NCBI GenBank assembly: GCA_004352715.1
Contig: SCFE01000037.1
Location: forward strand, 528,155 to 592,154
Reading direction: 5' to 3'
Origin: Hofstenia miamia
Taxonomy: Eukaryota > Xenacoelomorpha > Acoela
DNA: 64,000 nt
Shown: in pieces, positions 1 through 13,505 of the stretch
Layout: each line of letters starts with the position of its first letter
How positions within the stretch are numbered: the first letter of the stretch is position 1
Program-made: the position numbers and the translations under genes
The notes under the pieces: model-generated
What the model was told of the DNA's origin: nothing
The model's database searches: none
Seen by the model: only the letters and a program-made list of their open reading frames with translations

Positions 1-33
<33 letters not shown>

Positions 34-3000
34 TATTTTTTTTAGAAGTTTTAAATTTCATTAACATAATTCTTTCAATAACATTATATAACGGAATGGT
101 AAATATGAGGTAGATGAAACCAAGTGAACCTATCCTACAAATTTCCAAAAATTTGCGCAGAGAAACGTACATCGTGACAATAAATATTTTGTGTAGTCTA
201 TTACCACTAATGTTTAAAGATATGTATAAATGCAGCTATTATAAATGCCTGTTTTAAAAACTGGCATTTATAAATGTTGAAGAAAAAAAGTATGTAAAAC
301 GTATTAGAATATTTTTATAGGCATTTTATAGTTGAACATTGATTTTTGAATCAGAGCAGGTAAAGCTTTAGATTGAATGGCTTATTGAATATTAATATAC
401 TTGAAATCGGGAAATTCGATGAGTGGACAATTAAAAGTTGAATCAATTAAAAAGAATGGTATAGGAGGCAATTGTTTGGAGAAAATTGATTTTATAAGCA
501 GCACAATGTTAAAGTCTCTCTTTCGCAATTATTGACTTTCATAGTGAAAGAACAAGTTTTAAACAAAGAATTACTCTTCGGAAAAGTTCTTCACATGAAA
601 AATTAATGCCACGTGTTGATGGGAAGATATATTCGGCATTGTTTAAATGACATATACGGATATTATACGAAAGCTGATATCCCAACAATAGCTTAGCAGG
701 CCTTGATTAATGAATTAAGTATGAATCAATTTCATTGGATGATAGTCACTCTATAAATTTTTCATGTCTATTACAAACATTAAGTGAAACAAAACAGGAC
801 AAGGGTTGTTGATGAATATTTAACGACAGGAAATTGTTAACAATTTTCTAAAATTACTGCTTACAACTCGGTCATCGCAAAATTATCAATAATAGATTAG
901 GTTTATGAACGCCTTCGAAATAAGTTAACATTCAACTAAAAATGCCAGGGGTTTAAAAGAGACCGATAATGTTCCTAAAAAATATATCCATCTAACTAAA
1001 GATAATTATAATACCACTTATCATTTGTTGATGACACAGAAATGTAAAGTTGTTTTGTGATATAAATAAACTTTACTTGGCTAGTAATTAATTAACTTCG
1101 TCTTTTGGTGGAGATCAAATCATAAGTGGGCATTTTATAGTTCATTAACAAACTAAAATCTAATAAAATGCAATAAACTACTTATTCCAAATTAGGAGAC
1201 TCTGGGGGACGAAAATGTTTTGAACTTTGGAATTTACTGTAAAAATTAACAATATCAATCACATGGAAATTTCAAAGATTGGATTCTATTCAATCTAATT
1301 GTGCTTACAAGGACTGGCAAACCAAAGTCAAGCCAACTGCATTGTGGAATTGAGTTAGAAGTGTAATTTTTATGTGCTCATAGCATGCTTATGCTTAGTA
1401 ATAGTGACGACTACTGCAAAATTTATATAAATTTCGTTCAAATTATAATAATTTGAACATTAAGTTACGTGAGAATTTCAAAGAACATTAATTAATCGGA
1501 AATTGACACACCAAACAGAACGAGTTGAAATACCATTTTCCTAGCGTTTGGATGTTGCTACTTTGAAACGTGCGCGAAATAATATATAATTAATTAATTT
1601 CTTTTTGCATTGAAGCATGTGAGGACGTTAGAGTCATCTCCTCGTCACTGAATATGTTTTCTGGTTCGGCGATGGTTACAGACATAGTTGCACGTAACTG
1701 CAAACGCGCTTATATTGTAGGGAATTTCAATACAACATGCGTCAAGTGTATTCATTGTTAGTTAAGGTTGCTGTTCATTTGAAACCGAATGCCCCTTAAG
1801 TAGCCACATTTGCCAGTCATTACGGAGCTTGAGCTTTGATACAGTAAAAAGATAGGCACACTCTTTAATTCAGCATTACATCAGAATTCCAAACACTCTC
1901 AGCAAATGATGACATGATAATGAAACTTCAGGTTGATCTGACGAAAACAGAGATAGAATATTGAAGCTGAGGTAATGACGATGATTCTTGAAATATGGCA
2001 TTATATTTTTACGTTGTTTGTTCATTGGTAGAACTGACAGTTTGATAAACAAAAACAGCGTTAAAAATAGTTTGTATACTGACAATGCATTTAATACCTT
2101 TTATATATTCAAATTTTATATAGCCTCCTAACTCATGCAACGATATGATACAAATCACAATTCAATTCTTTACGAGTTTTGAAATAAGTAACTGAACAGC
2201 ACGTACACCATGTACAGTTCCAGTTAATCGCCAATGAGTGGCTACGCTATGAACGTATTTCAATGTGGTTGGCTAAGCGATATATAGCCCTGCTACCTCA
2301 CATAAAAGTACGACTGAAATACAAAATGTTAAACTAAATAAGAGAAAGTAAGCCTGATGGCTTGCAATTTAATGTAAAGTGAAAGGATTCTTCGACACTA
2401 CAGGCAAAAATTGAAGACAAATCGATGTCATTCACGCTAATATCAAGTTTTTTTCGAGTACTCGAAACGCAGAATTTATGGACCTTGAATCGAGTTTGAG
2501 TACTCGCATGTCTCTAGTATGAACATATGTTAATGATGTGCTGATTACATGGATTTCACATATTTTGTTGAAGCTACTGATATAATCTGGAATATTTCAT
2601 TGATACTACTCTAATTTATTAAATAGCAGAAAGGAGATAAATGTATTTCAAACTGTTAGACGTTGCTTTCGTTTTTCATAATATCATTGGAATAAAAGAC
2701 ATCGCATTCATATTCAAAGAAAACGCAACCGAGGCACAAGGTTTGAGAACGACTACTGCAAAGTAGCCCGAAAATATATTAGCACTTGCTGATAGTCTTA
2801 GTATTATATAAAGGTGGCAAGTTGACAGTAGATTAAAACCTGGTAGCTATTTTACTTAATAGTTAATGACCCCTTAAGAAAATATACATTTATGCTAACT
2901 GTACATGCAAGTAGATCATAAGGCAAGGCTGCATTCAACATCAACTTGATTCACATCATTTTTAACCATTATGACATTTGTAATTAAAAAAATGCCCTGA

Positions 3001-3822
3001 TAACTTTTTGGAGACATGAAAAAGCTATTCTAACGGCACAATCAAAATAAAACCACATATACTACTTGCACAGTGTTCTGTAATTTATTACAAAATGAAA
3101 TGATAAAGCGGAAAATACGGATAACAAATTAGAAAGAATTTAAAAAATCGATGACCTCAATAAATGATCACTTACTTGGAAAATAAAGTGGACTATCACT
3201 ATCTGAAATAAATTTAATAGACTTGGGTAACAAAAACGATGGTTGTTCGAAGGTTATCCAAATCAACAAGGAATAAATCGATTTGGTTTCAGGCGATTAC
3301 AGCAAATATTTAACACTGATTTTAATTTTCGACTATAATGGATATGGAAATGTGTAACGAATCAGTTTGATTTTGGAACATTCCATCTTTGGATAGCCAA
3401 CAAACACCTCTTCAGTAATCATTGGCAAGAAAACTTACCGACTGTGATTGTGTAGCGATTTGTTGGAATGCGAGAAGACGACATGGATTCTAAATGAAAG
3501 GTATTTTAAGCAGCTCGAAAGTAGACCATAATTTTCCTGTTTTAATCATTCACACAATAATCGAAAAGTCGCTTCTCTATATTTGTCGATAAAAATCGTA
3601 ATAATAAAACAAATTGCATGTAATGATTCAATTCTATACATTTTCCACTATAAAAGTAGACGACTACAAAAACTAATCCCAACGTAAGAATGGATTGATC
3701 TGCCAAATGGTGTGACTTCTGAGGGCGTTCTTGACATGCTTACTCATTTAATAATTTTTGAAATTATATTAATATTTTCTTGGAAAGTGACATACACTCT
3801 TAAATGTAGATGTATTATCAAA
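1..3822. other. 3' flank of the RalGAP-alpha gene; no gene recognised
   Basis: A (AT)n tract opens the window (1-30). The remainder is AT-rich and has only short unsupported ORFs. A perfect 16-bp palindrome centred on GTAC (TTTCGAGTACTCGAAA, 2452-2467) is followed by a related GAGTACTCG at about 2500-2508. The 3' UTR of the gene probably occupies the right part of this stretch, but I could not place a polyadenylation site. Confidence 0.5.
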
Positions 3823-3997
3823 TTAACAGAAACTAAATGCTAAAAATCTAGAATAAAAATAATTCAAATGACTACAGTATATTGCAACATACGAACCTTT
3901 ATTCGGAATAACGGATTTCTGGACAAACTTCTCGAATGAGTAGTTGAGGGTGTGGGTCTTGATCAGGTTCGATAAATATTGAGCACGCTCTTCAAAG
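3823..3997 (-). CDS. RALGAPA: RalGAP-alpha exon E23, probable terminal exon
   Basis: Acceptor GATAAG; 1 nt in. Joined to E22 it reads [15 protein letters not shown], aligning with LPLYQHFYEERQRSL of the fly protein and the equivalent human segment, then [10 protein letters not shown] for TTFEDFAAQVF. The frame stops at TAA 3823-3825. The tail after the last family match is about 25 residues; a donor-like GGTTCG at 3894-3899 could instead lead to a further exon. Confidence 0.82.
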
Positions 3998-6900
3998 CTT
4001 ATCAAACAGTTAAGGAGAACTCCAAAAATATAGAAAATGCATAATAATTTCAAGAAGCAATGCTTTTATCATTTTCAAGTTTCAGTTATTTAAAAATATA
4101 TAGTGAATAATTATCGCATGTCTAGTGATGAAAGCAATCAAGGTGCGTGTGCAAACTTTTAAAAATTCCAAGTTAAATTCAATCCTATTGAAAGGTTCTC
4201 TACAATTCAATGTTAAATAGACTTGCAGGCATATGCATCCCATTACAGTCAATGGAGCAATAATCTATTTGACGAAAAAGTAAATTAGACAAAACGCGGT
4301 AGATGTGATACCTGAGAAAAAGTTAAATAGTTTAAATTAAACAATTAAATGAAGAGTGTGGCATGAAAGCAACGTCTCCGGCTGGGAGAAGTATTATGGG
4401 ACGAAATAGAAACGAGGAAAGGAAATAACAAAGGAATAATGCAAGTAAAGTATAGGGTCGGGCTTTATTAAAATGCATATTAAACAAACAATTAGCTACC
4501 GATCGTTGGTAATAAAGTATTCAACAATAAGGGTCACTCAAAGCGCTGTAGCGGATGCCGGAGCTTCCGTATTAGGGCACAAGAGAAATAATATGTAATT
4601 AATAAGTTGGAACAAGCGAAATAAAGAGCAACTGGCTTTGAGCCCCGGATAATTAGTTGAGACGGAAAAGAGAGCGGGAAATACTCTTGGTCGGTTTGGA
4701 TATTAATTAATTTCCTGGTTACACGCAGGCTAGTTGCGGCATAACCTCATTCGAAAATACGGAAATTAAAAGTAGAGAATGCAAAATTGACTGTGAACAG
4801 GTATTTAATGAATTGGAGAGTAATCTCCCGAAAACGAATTATATCTTAAAATTAATTTCGCTTTAAAAATAAAACAAAACATTCGAATAAAAAATTTCTT
4901 TTCGATATATAACTTTTTGCGATGGTCAATAATCAGTTGTACAAGATTACAAAATAACATCGAGGAAAGTATCCCCCGTGACATTCGATTTCCCGCAAGC
5001 CTATTGGATCAGTCAAAATGTTTAACCTCATGGGTATTCTATCCAGACCATGTTTAAAGTATTCCTAAATGAAATAAAATTATTGTACACCGGATAAGTA
5101 AAAACGAGATTTGAAAATATTTTTAAACTCAGATTGACTACTATATATTTTTTATACGTGTGACATGTTAGAATTAATAGTGAGATTTTCATTTTGAAAA
5201 GATTGATTTCAGATCGGGTCGGAAATGATAATAAATTGAAAGGGAGACTTAAATTGGGCATGAGTGCAGAATGTGTGTGAAGTAGCGTGTAAAAATAAGA
5301 TAGTGGGACATGAAAAAATGTGTGGATGAGTATTTAAAGAATGTTATATTATGTAGAAAAACTTAGCTACAAAGATAGCAAACAATTAATTCAAAATGAG
5401 AAAATAGACTTTTAAGCAGGATGTTAAATAATAGATGAGCTTTGCGCGCTAACAATCTTTGAATGGAAAACAAATCTAAATATCTAAACAGGCTGTGGAT
5501 GAAAGTAATAAATTATTGGAAAGGCAAGTATGAAATTAAACAGTAGCTGGTATTGGAAAAACATTGCTACCACTCTCTTCAACCTGTAAAAACATCCAAA
5601 CTTAAAATTATGCATCAGCCCTAATCGATATTTCCCCACCAGCTTATACAGCCGTTTGTTTATAGAGAGACAACCCGGTGTGTTGACAAAAAAGAAATGC
5701 AAATATTAATCCAAAATATTCGAGAAAAATAAATCCCACTTAACTAGCCGTGTCACTTAAACAAATAGAAAAACACTTTACTACTTTACGATTAGATCAC
5801 AAAACACTCGAGTTGGTACTTCCAACTATTTTCTCACGCAGTTTTCGATTGCTTCAAGAACTTTACCAAAATGTGAGATTCGAAGAAAAACCCGAAAGAA
5901 GCACTAAGAAATTTCGGATTACATACTCAAGTCTTTTGCCTGAACAAACAGAATAGGAATTTTTTTAAAATGTTTTTATTAACAAATCATTTAGAAGAAC
6001 AATTGAGGATTGTCGCCTTCCGCTTTCCGAGCAATACCTTCTAAAATTTATGTGATGCATAGGCAAGACGTTGTATACCATCTTGACACACAATGTGTAT
6101 AATTTTACACATGAAAAAACTAGACTTTTATCGAGATATGAATTTATATTCAACCGTGAATATCTTTGTTTCTTAAACTAGGCTACTTTTTCGTTATCTT
6201 AATATTAATTTGGTCTAAATATTGGAATGATTTAGTATTTAGGCAACCGTGTAAAAATTATCATTCTGCAAAATTGAGAATATGGTGAAATTAGCTAAAC
6301 TTGAGTTATTCACATATCATAACATAGCTTCACAAGAAACAAGTTTTTGCATGATTTCAATGTAATACTTCATAAGACACTCTAAATAAAATGTTTTCAA
6401 CAAAAATATGTCATTAAAATATTATGACTTTGGTAAAAAATTACATGACAAAGTCACAATGTGTAAAAATTTGCACAGACAATTTCAATGAAACTATTGG
6501 CAATATAAAAATTTTTTAATGTCATCACAAACAATTGAGACTAGAAGTGCTTATCTGCCGTATAAATATTTTTTAGCACTTCCATACAATGTGCATGTCT
6601 GAAGGGGACATAAATGTTCATATTTACAAAGTGTTTTTTTATAAAAGACAAGATAAGATATTCGAACGTTGAGAGCAGTTTTTTGGTTCATTACTGTAGA
6701 AACACAAATAGTTAAAAATGTAGGTAAAACCAATAAATTCAAGAGTTTTTTAAGTAAAATAAGTGGGAAAGGAATCGGAAGGTATAATAATTAGTGTTCG
6801 TTTTGAGGGATAGATTCCAGCAAAGAAAGTTAGGAAATGTCAACTTAGAGTAGAATCGTCTGACAAGAGCGGAGATAGCTGGCCAGGATACGTGGGAACG

Positions 6901-9900
6901 TTGCCGAGACTGGAATGTTAGTTTAATTGATGGAAGCCTAGTAACGCTGCAGGCTCAGGAAACAGACTGCTGATGTTAGACGGAAACGTGTTCATTCGAG
7001 TCGTAAATCGCGACGCACTGTTTGTTGCAAATTCTTACTTTATTGACTTCGATTCTATTACTTTTCCCACATTCTCATTAAAAATACAATAGCTTGATTT
7101 CGGAACAGATTTCATAAGAGGTTCACCGCTTATCCTATATTTTCACTTTTCAAGGACTTTTATATTAAAATACTATCTGAAACAGAGCATTAAATATTTG
7201 TTTCAAATTACCATAGAAAACGACTGTGTTAAAAAGTAATTGTAAAAAATTCACTGTACGCTATGGAAATTGAAAAAAGTTTGCCAGCAACGTCCAAATT
7301 TCATTTTAAAAAATGTATACTGTCAATTGAAAACTAAACAAATAGTCCTATCGGAAATTCAGTTGGAAAAAAATTTCCCACAAAACATAATACTGATCTA
7401 AGCCATTGACAACGACAGAGTGCTTTCAAAAAATTATAGACATTTGGCAATTAAATGGCATTCAGTGCTAGCATGCAGGGCAAAGTAAATAGAAATGCAA
7501 ACTGTTTACAAATTGCGTGCAAACAATTTACTAAGTAATGATTCAACTAAAAGGCCCTATTGCGTTCAAATGCAATTTCACACTGAATTTAAATTAAGCC
7601 AAAGTATCAGAATTCTTAATTCAAAAGATTGTATGGAAAATGACTGTCAAAGTGAATGACTGTTAAATGGGGTGGATGGGAATATCATGGAACGAATTTA
7701 CGTAGCTTTCTAGTTTTTTGTATATGTCACTTGAGTGGAAGGAAAGTTAAGTATTTACTATTATAGAATGGCCGATATTTGAAAAAAACATTGAAAAAAT
7801 ATGATAGCGTTCTAACATTTCTAATCTAAGCAAGTAAGTAAGATGTATGGATAAAAAACTAAATTCGGAAAAGTTCCACCCTAATTGGTGAGGCATCGTT
7901 GGATGGGGAACATTAGTGAAGAAAAAGTGAGCTATTATAATGAAAAAGGCAACAAATAACGGTAAAATTTCAGGCTCATTTACCTTTAATTTTTTGATAA
8001 AAAGGAATTTCCTCTCGGCAATTAATAAAATGTGATATTCTCATTAGGCGGCGTAGAGAATGCGTCATTTAAGTTATGCAATTAAGAGCAGCCACTAATG
8101 ATTTAGGGAAAGATATTATAATAAATCTGCACTACGTCATTGAAAAATATCAATGGCACTAACAGAAAAAATATAAAAACATTGAGGTTTTTTAAATTCA
8201 TATCCTTCTTAGACATACACTAATTTCCAAATCTTAATATATCTTTAAATATTTGAAATAATTCAACTTTAAAAATAATTGTAAAACGGTTAAATATTGC
8301 TGTAAATCAAATAATGAAGCGACGCTTGAGAAAAATAAATATCATTTTATGAGTTTAGGCTAAGGCGATCCTACACATCAATAAGTTAAATATCGTAAAT
8401 AAAGCTACAACAATTTAAAGAATATTTTGTTCTTAAAACTGAAGGTTAATATTAAATTTATATTTAGCGTCAACTGTTAGTATCTCACCATCTTCACCAT
8501 TTGCGTGGAGATATAAGCATTAATAGGTAAATGGCATTTCCATAATAATTCATGAGATAATTTCAAATCGATCGAAGAATGCTGACTAGAATGTTAGGAT
8601 ATCGGTTCTTTTCCTCAATTGCTACATGAAATTTATTAGATTTACAAATCTCGGAAGGAAAATGGGACAATGAAAAAAAGGCTAAAAGAGGACGTCGACC
8701 GAAAATCACTAGAAACAACAAAAAATCTTTTGCAAGAATTGTGGTTGAAAATGTTTGGCAGAGCCTCAAGCATAAAGTTGAGAAAAAAAATCCAAAAACT
8801 CTTGACAAATTGAGAAGATTATTTGAAAAGTGAAAGAATTTATGACTTCAAATATTCAAAGAAATTTGATCAACTTGACGTATGTCCGTTTCCGGACCTA
8901 TATAGAGCGAATAGTATTCTGCCTTTGTTATGAAATAAAAAACGAAATAAATTTCCGAATAGTTGAGTTGCCAAAATTTACTACTTTTTCCCATTTTTGT
9001 TACAAACTATAAAGGAAGTGCAGGGATACGAGACCATTTGCCAAATTTGTATAAGCAGGAATACACTACTAAGTTTTACCAATGTTTTCAGTAACTTGTA
9101 TTATATATCTAGGTAACATAATAATGATTAAATTTTTTTACTAATTAGATAATGGACTTAATAACGACAGAGGTAAATGGTCTCGTATTACCTACACATG
9201 TAGGTAATACGAAACCGCTTCATTTTCAACCTAAATTTCAGAGAGTTGTTGAGTAATATAAATTTTTATAGGAAATACAAATACCTATAAAGAAGTGCTT
9301 CTTCTACGATGCTTAGGTTTCACCAAAGTAAAGAATGAGCTTAAACTGTAACCAAGAATTAAATAATAGTAATACTATAATTTATTGCCATCTAAATGAC
9401 ACTCAATATGCATCAGTATATTGAAGGAAATGTTGCCGCGGGAACTTTGAATTTTTGTTTAAAGGATAAAAATTAATAGCATTAACCTTACACAATTTAT
9501 CAATGCACAATGTACACATTAATCATACATGACAATAGCTGCCATGTTAGTGGTTTCGAATTACTTACACACATTATTAAGTGGATGAACTTATGAGGGT
9601 CACTGTATACACTCTACACTGTTGCCAATGGCCGATTACCTGCTAAACAGAAGTTATCCAACTTCATTGTATTGTTGTTAGCACCATTTTTGCAGCATAC
9701 CTCTTCATTATTCTAATTCACACTACATTCCTTGAAAATTCAGAATTTATATCTAAAGAAATTCTGACCATGACAAACTCTAATCTTGGGAATATGGACT
9801 GGTTGATAAATTTTTATAGTTTATAAAAGCAGAATGTAATAATGGCAATATAACAAAACTTTTCTCAAAATCTGGGCAGAAAGAGCCCGTTTGATTCTTG

Positions 9901-12900
9901 TGGTCTTGTATTCCCTACACCTACCCTAATATATATACATATATATATATNNNNNNNNNNNNNNNNNNNNNNNNNNNNNNNNNNNNNNNNNNNNNNNNNN
10001 NNNNNNNNNNNNNNNNNNNNNNNNNNNNNNNNNNNNNNNNNNNNNNNNNNNNNNNNNNNNNNNNNNNNNNNNNNNNNNNNNNNNNNNNNNNNNNNNNNNN
10101 NNNNNNNNNNNNNNNNNNNNNNNNNNNNNNNNNNNNNNNNNNNNNNNNNNNNNNNNNNNNNNNNNNNNNNNNNNNNNNNNNNNNNNNNNNNNNNNNNNNN
10201 NNNNNNNNNNNNNNNNNNNNNNNNNNNNNNNNNNNNNNNNNNNNNNNNNNNNNNNNNNNNNNNNNNNNNNNNNNNNNNNNNNNNNNNNNNNNNNNNNNNN
10301 NNNNNNNNNNNNNNNNNNNNNNNNNNNNNNNNNNNNNNNNNNNNNNNNNNNNNNNNNNNNNNNNNNNNNNNNNNNNNNNNNNNNNNNNNNNNNNNNNNNN
10401 NNNNNNNNNNNNNNNNNNNNNNNNNNNNNNNNNNNNNNNNNNNNNNNNNNNNNNNNNNNNNNNNNNNNNNNNNNNNNNNNNNNNNNNNNNNNNNNNNNNN
10501 NNNNNNNNNNNNNNNNNNNNNNNNNNNNNNNNNNNNNNNNNNNNNNNNNNNNNNNNNNNNNNNNNNNNNNNNNNNNNNNNNNNNNNNNNNNNNNNNNNNN
10601 NNNNNNNNNNNNNNNNNNNNNNNNNNNNNNNNNNNNNNNNNNNNNNNNNNNNNNNNNNNNNNNNNNNNNNNNNNNNNNNNNNNNNNNNNNNNNNNNNNNN
10701 NNNNNNNNNNNNNNNNNNNNNNNNNNNNNNNNNNNNNNNNNNNNNNNNNNNNNNNNNNNNNNNNNNNNNNNNNNNNNNNNNNNNNNNNNNNNNNNNNNNN
10801 NNNNNNNNNNNNNNNNNNNNNNNNNNNNNNNNNNNNNNNNNNNNNNNNNNNNNNNNNNNNNNNNNNNNNNNNNNNNNNNNNNNNNNNNNNNNNNNNNNNN
10901 NTATATATATATAGTGAACAGTTGAAGGCAAGGATACAATTGGCGATGAAATTGTAACCGACTGCGCTTAAGCCAATCAGCACGAACTGCAGTAGATCTA
11001 ACCAAATCCCCCAAAACAATTCCATCAACAATCATGGACGGAAAAAGTGGGCCGATCATGTCTGGCGTTATCTAAAAAATCATCGAATTAAAATAACTTA
11101 CTTCTATTACTTAATTACAAATGCACTGAAATACAATGAATAGAATCCTTCTCCAGCATGTTATGAGTTAGCAAAAAAACTGCTCACAAATCATTAAAGG
11201 TTTTCTACATCACTATAAATACCCACCTAAACCCAAATTCTTGAGTATTATATATATATACGAAAATTAAGTTATGTTGGTAATGTTAGAATACATAAAT
11301 GTGAATTGGAATTTGCATAAGATTATTCAAAATCTGTTTTAGTGCAAACACAGCGGTTGATGTGAATGGTTAATTTTGAATAAACAAGAAAGTATAAATT
11401 CTATTACAACAGATTGAAACATTCAGACAGTCTAATTCAAGGATTATAAGAAAGAAAATGTTTATAAATAAAACAATAACCGCCGTTCACCGTTCATCTC
11501 CACGGCGACATTCATTGATTATCGATAGAAAATGAAATATCTTGCATGTTATGAAAACCAGAGAAAAAACTTTATATTGTCAATAATTTCATTGTTCACG
11601 ACTGATAAAACATTTAACCCCATTAATAATAAAGAATGGGGAAGACTTAGATCTGACAATGACCGCGAAAATGATGCTTTCTCTCAAAGTTGGAAAATTC
11701 GTCCACTATACACTCATTATAATATATCCTTTGAAAAAGAATTAATTATTAATTCCAACTTAGAAAGATTTTTTGAAACGTCAATTATTAAGAAATGTTG
11801 TTTATTATCCATGCTACAATAGAAGCATAATCATAGAGATGGCTTAGCTTTACCATGTGAAAGAGACACTCGTCAATAATTCGCTAAAATAGCAAAAAGA
11901 TTAAATCCATCCAAAATCAGCAAAAAGTAATCGAAATCGTTAATATATTTATAATATTTCAAAGATATTATTTGTAATTGTATTAATCCTCATGATTAAT
12001 TAATAGCGAAAAATTCATATTGGGTTGTATTATAATAATGACAGCAGAAATGATTTTTCATAGATTTTCAAATCTTTTCCCGCTTACAGTTCATATATAC
12101 AATGACAGACAATACTGTAATTCCAATGCATTACAAAGTGTATCAAATGTAGTTGTCTGATAAATAGTTTGGTAGAGTATCACATGCACTAAATAAATTA
12201 AGTTAAATTTAGACATCATTTTTTTCTACATTCCATATATTGGGTGAAAACAACCAATAAGGCTAAAAACCAATATTGGATAATGATATATAAAATTACT
12301 CCAATATAAAATTAATAAGGTTGTTATAGACAAATACTATACAAAATTTTATGAAAAATTGGGTTTGATAATATATCAATATTTGTCATGGATAACATAG
12401 CAAAATGTAGATTGTATTCAAAACACTAAATTGATACTCAATTAACAAATATATTCTAACCTAACGAAGTCTAGTTGACGATATTTTAAATGTTACTAGA
12501 CACTTCAAAGAGAATTACATTGAATGAGAGATGGAGTTTTAAAAAAAATCAAAAGTCTATTTATTGCACATCGAAAGGTTGTCCTAACGTATAGTATATG
12601 GATAAATTTCTAAATGATCGAGTACATTTAGTTCAAAACTGGATATCTAATTTTTCTTTATTTGCTGTAGAGAATGCACCGCAATTAATGGATCTGGTAT
12701 GACGTATAAGAATGACATACAAGGCCTTTGGGAACCCCTAAGTTTCATGTCCACGAACTAACTACATCTGCTCTTTTTCAAATTGGAATTTCAAATCAAT
12801 AACCATGTAGTATATTGTTGGAAAATATATAGCAAGTTAGTCAATATCACAAATATCTTTATTGGACGATTAAAGGAATAGTTTATTGTGAAAATCGCAT

Positions 12901-13268
12901 TTCTATTGCATCCTTGATTAAACTGTCATTGGACTTAATAAGACTATTTCTTCATTAACAAACTGGTGCGCGGAGTTGTTGTGTATCAGTATCAAGCATG
13001 GCATAGATATTTGTAGCAAATCATTTGTGAGGTTAATATTAATGAACAATACTGTTGAATTGTGCCAAAGATGATCTTTGTCTAGGAGACCGATCATGCC
13101 TCCCTCTCGGTTTCTTGCTCACCCAAAAAATTTTCGAAACCGTATCAAGGACCACATCTCCTGAGCCCGTACAACATCCACATGCATACACACATATATC
13201 AATAGATGCATATATACATACAGTATATACATTATATAATATATATATATAATGTATAGATACATTTA

Positions 13269-13319
<51 letters not shown>

Positions 13320-13422
13320 GTGTATATATTTATATATGTGTGCATGGATGTATGTATTCCGTTTGAATTACTGTACTCAAAACATGTTGCATGTAAAAAG
13401 GAATAAGACTAGCATAGTATAG

Positions 13423-13505
<83 letters not shown>

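Noticed and set aside
5750-5956. 68-codon + strand ORF with coding-like composition
   Set aside because: GTG start, no recognised family, no neighbouring splice or motif support.
9865-11059. Long ORFs (over 330 codons) across the first gap
   Set aside because: They are created by reading through 951 Ns. Only the short right end is real coding sequence (exon E22).
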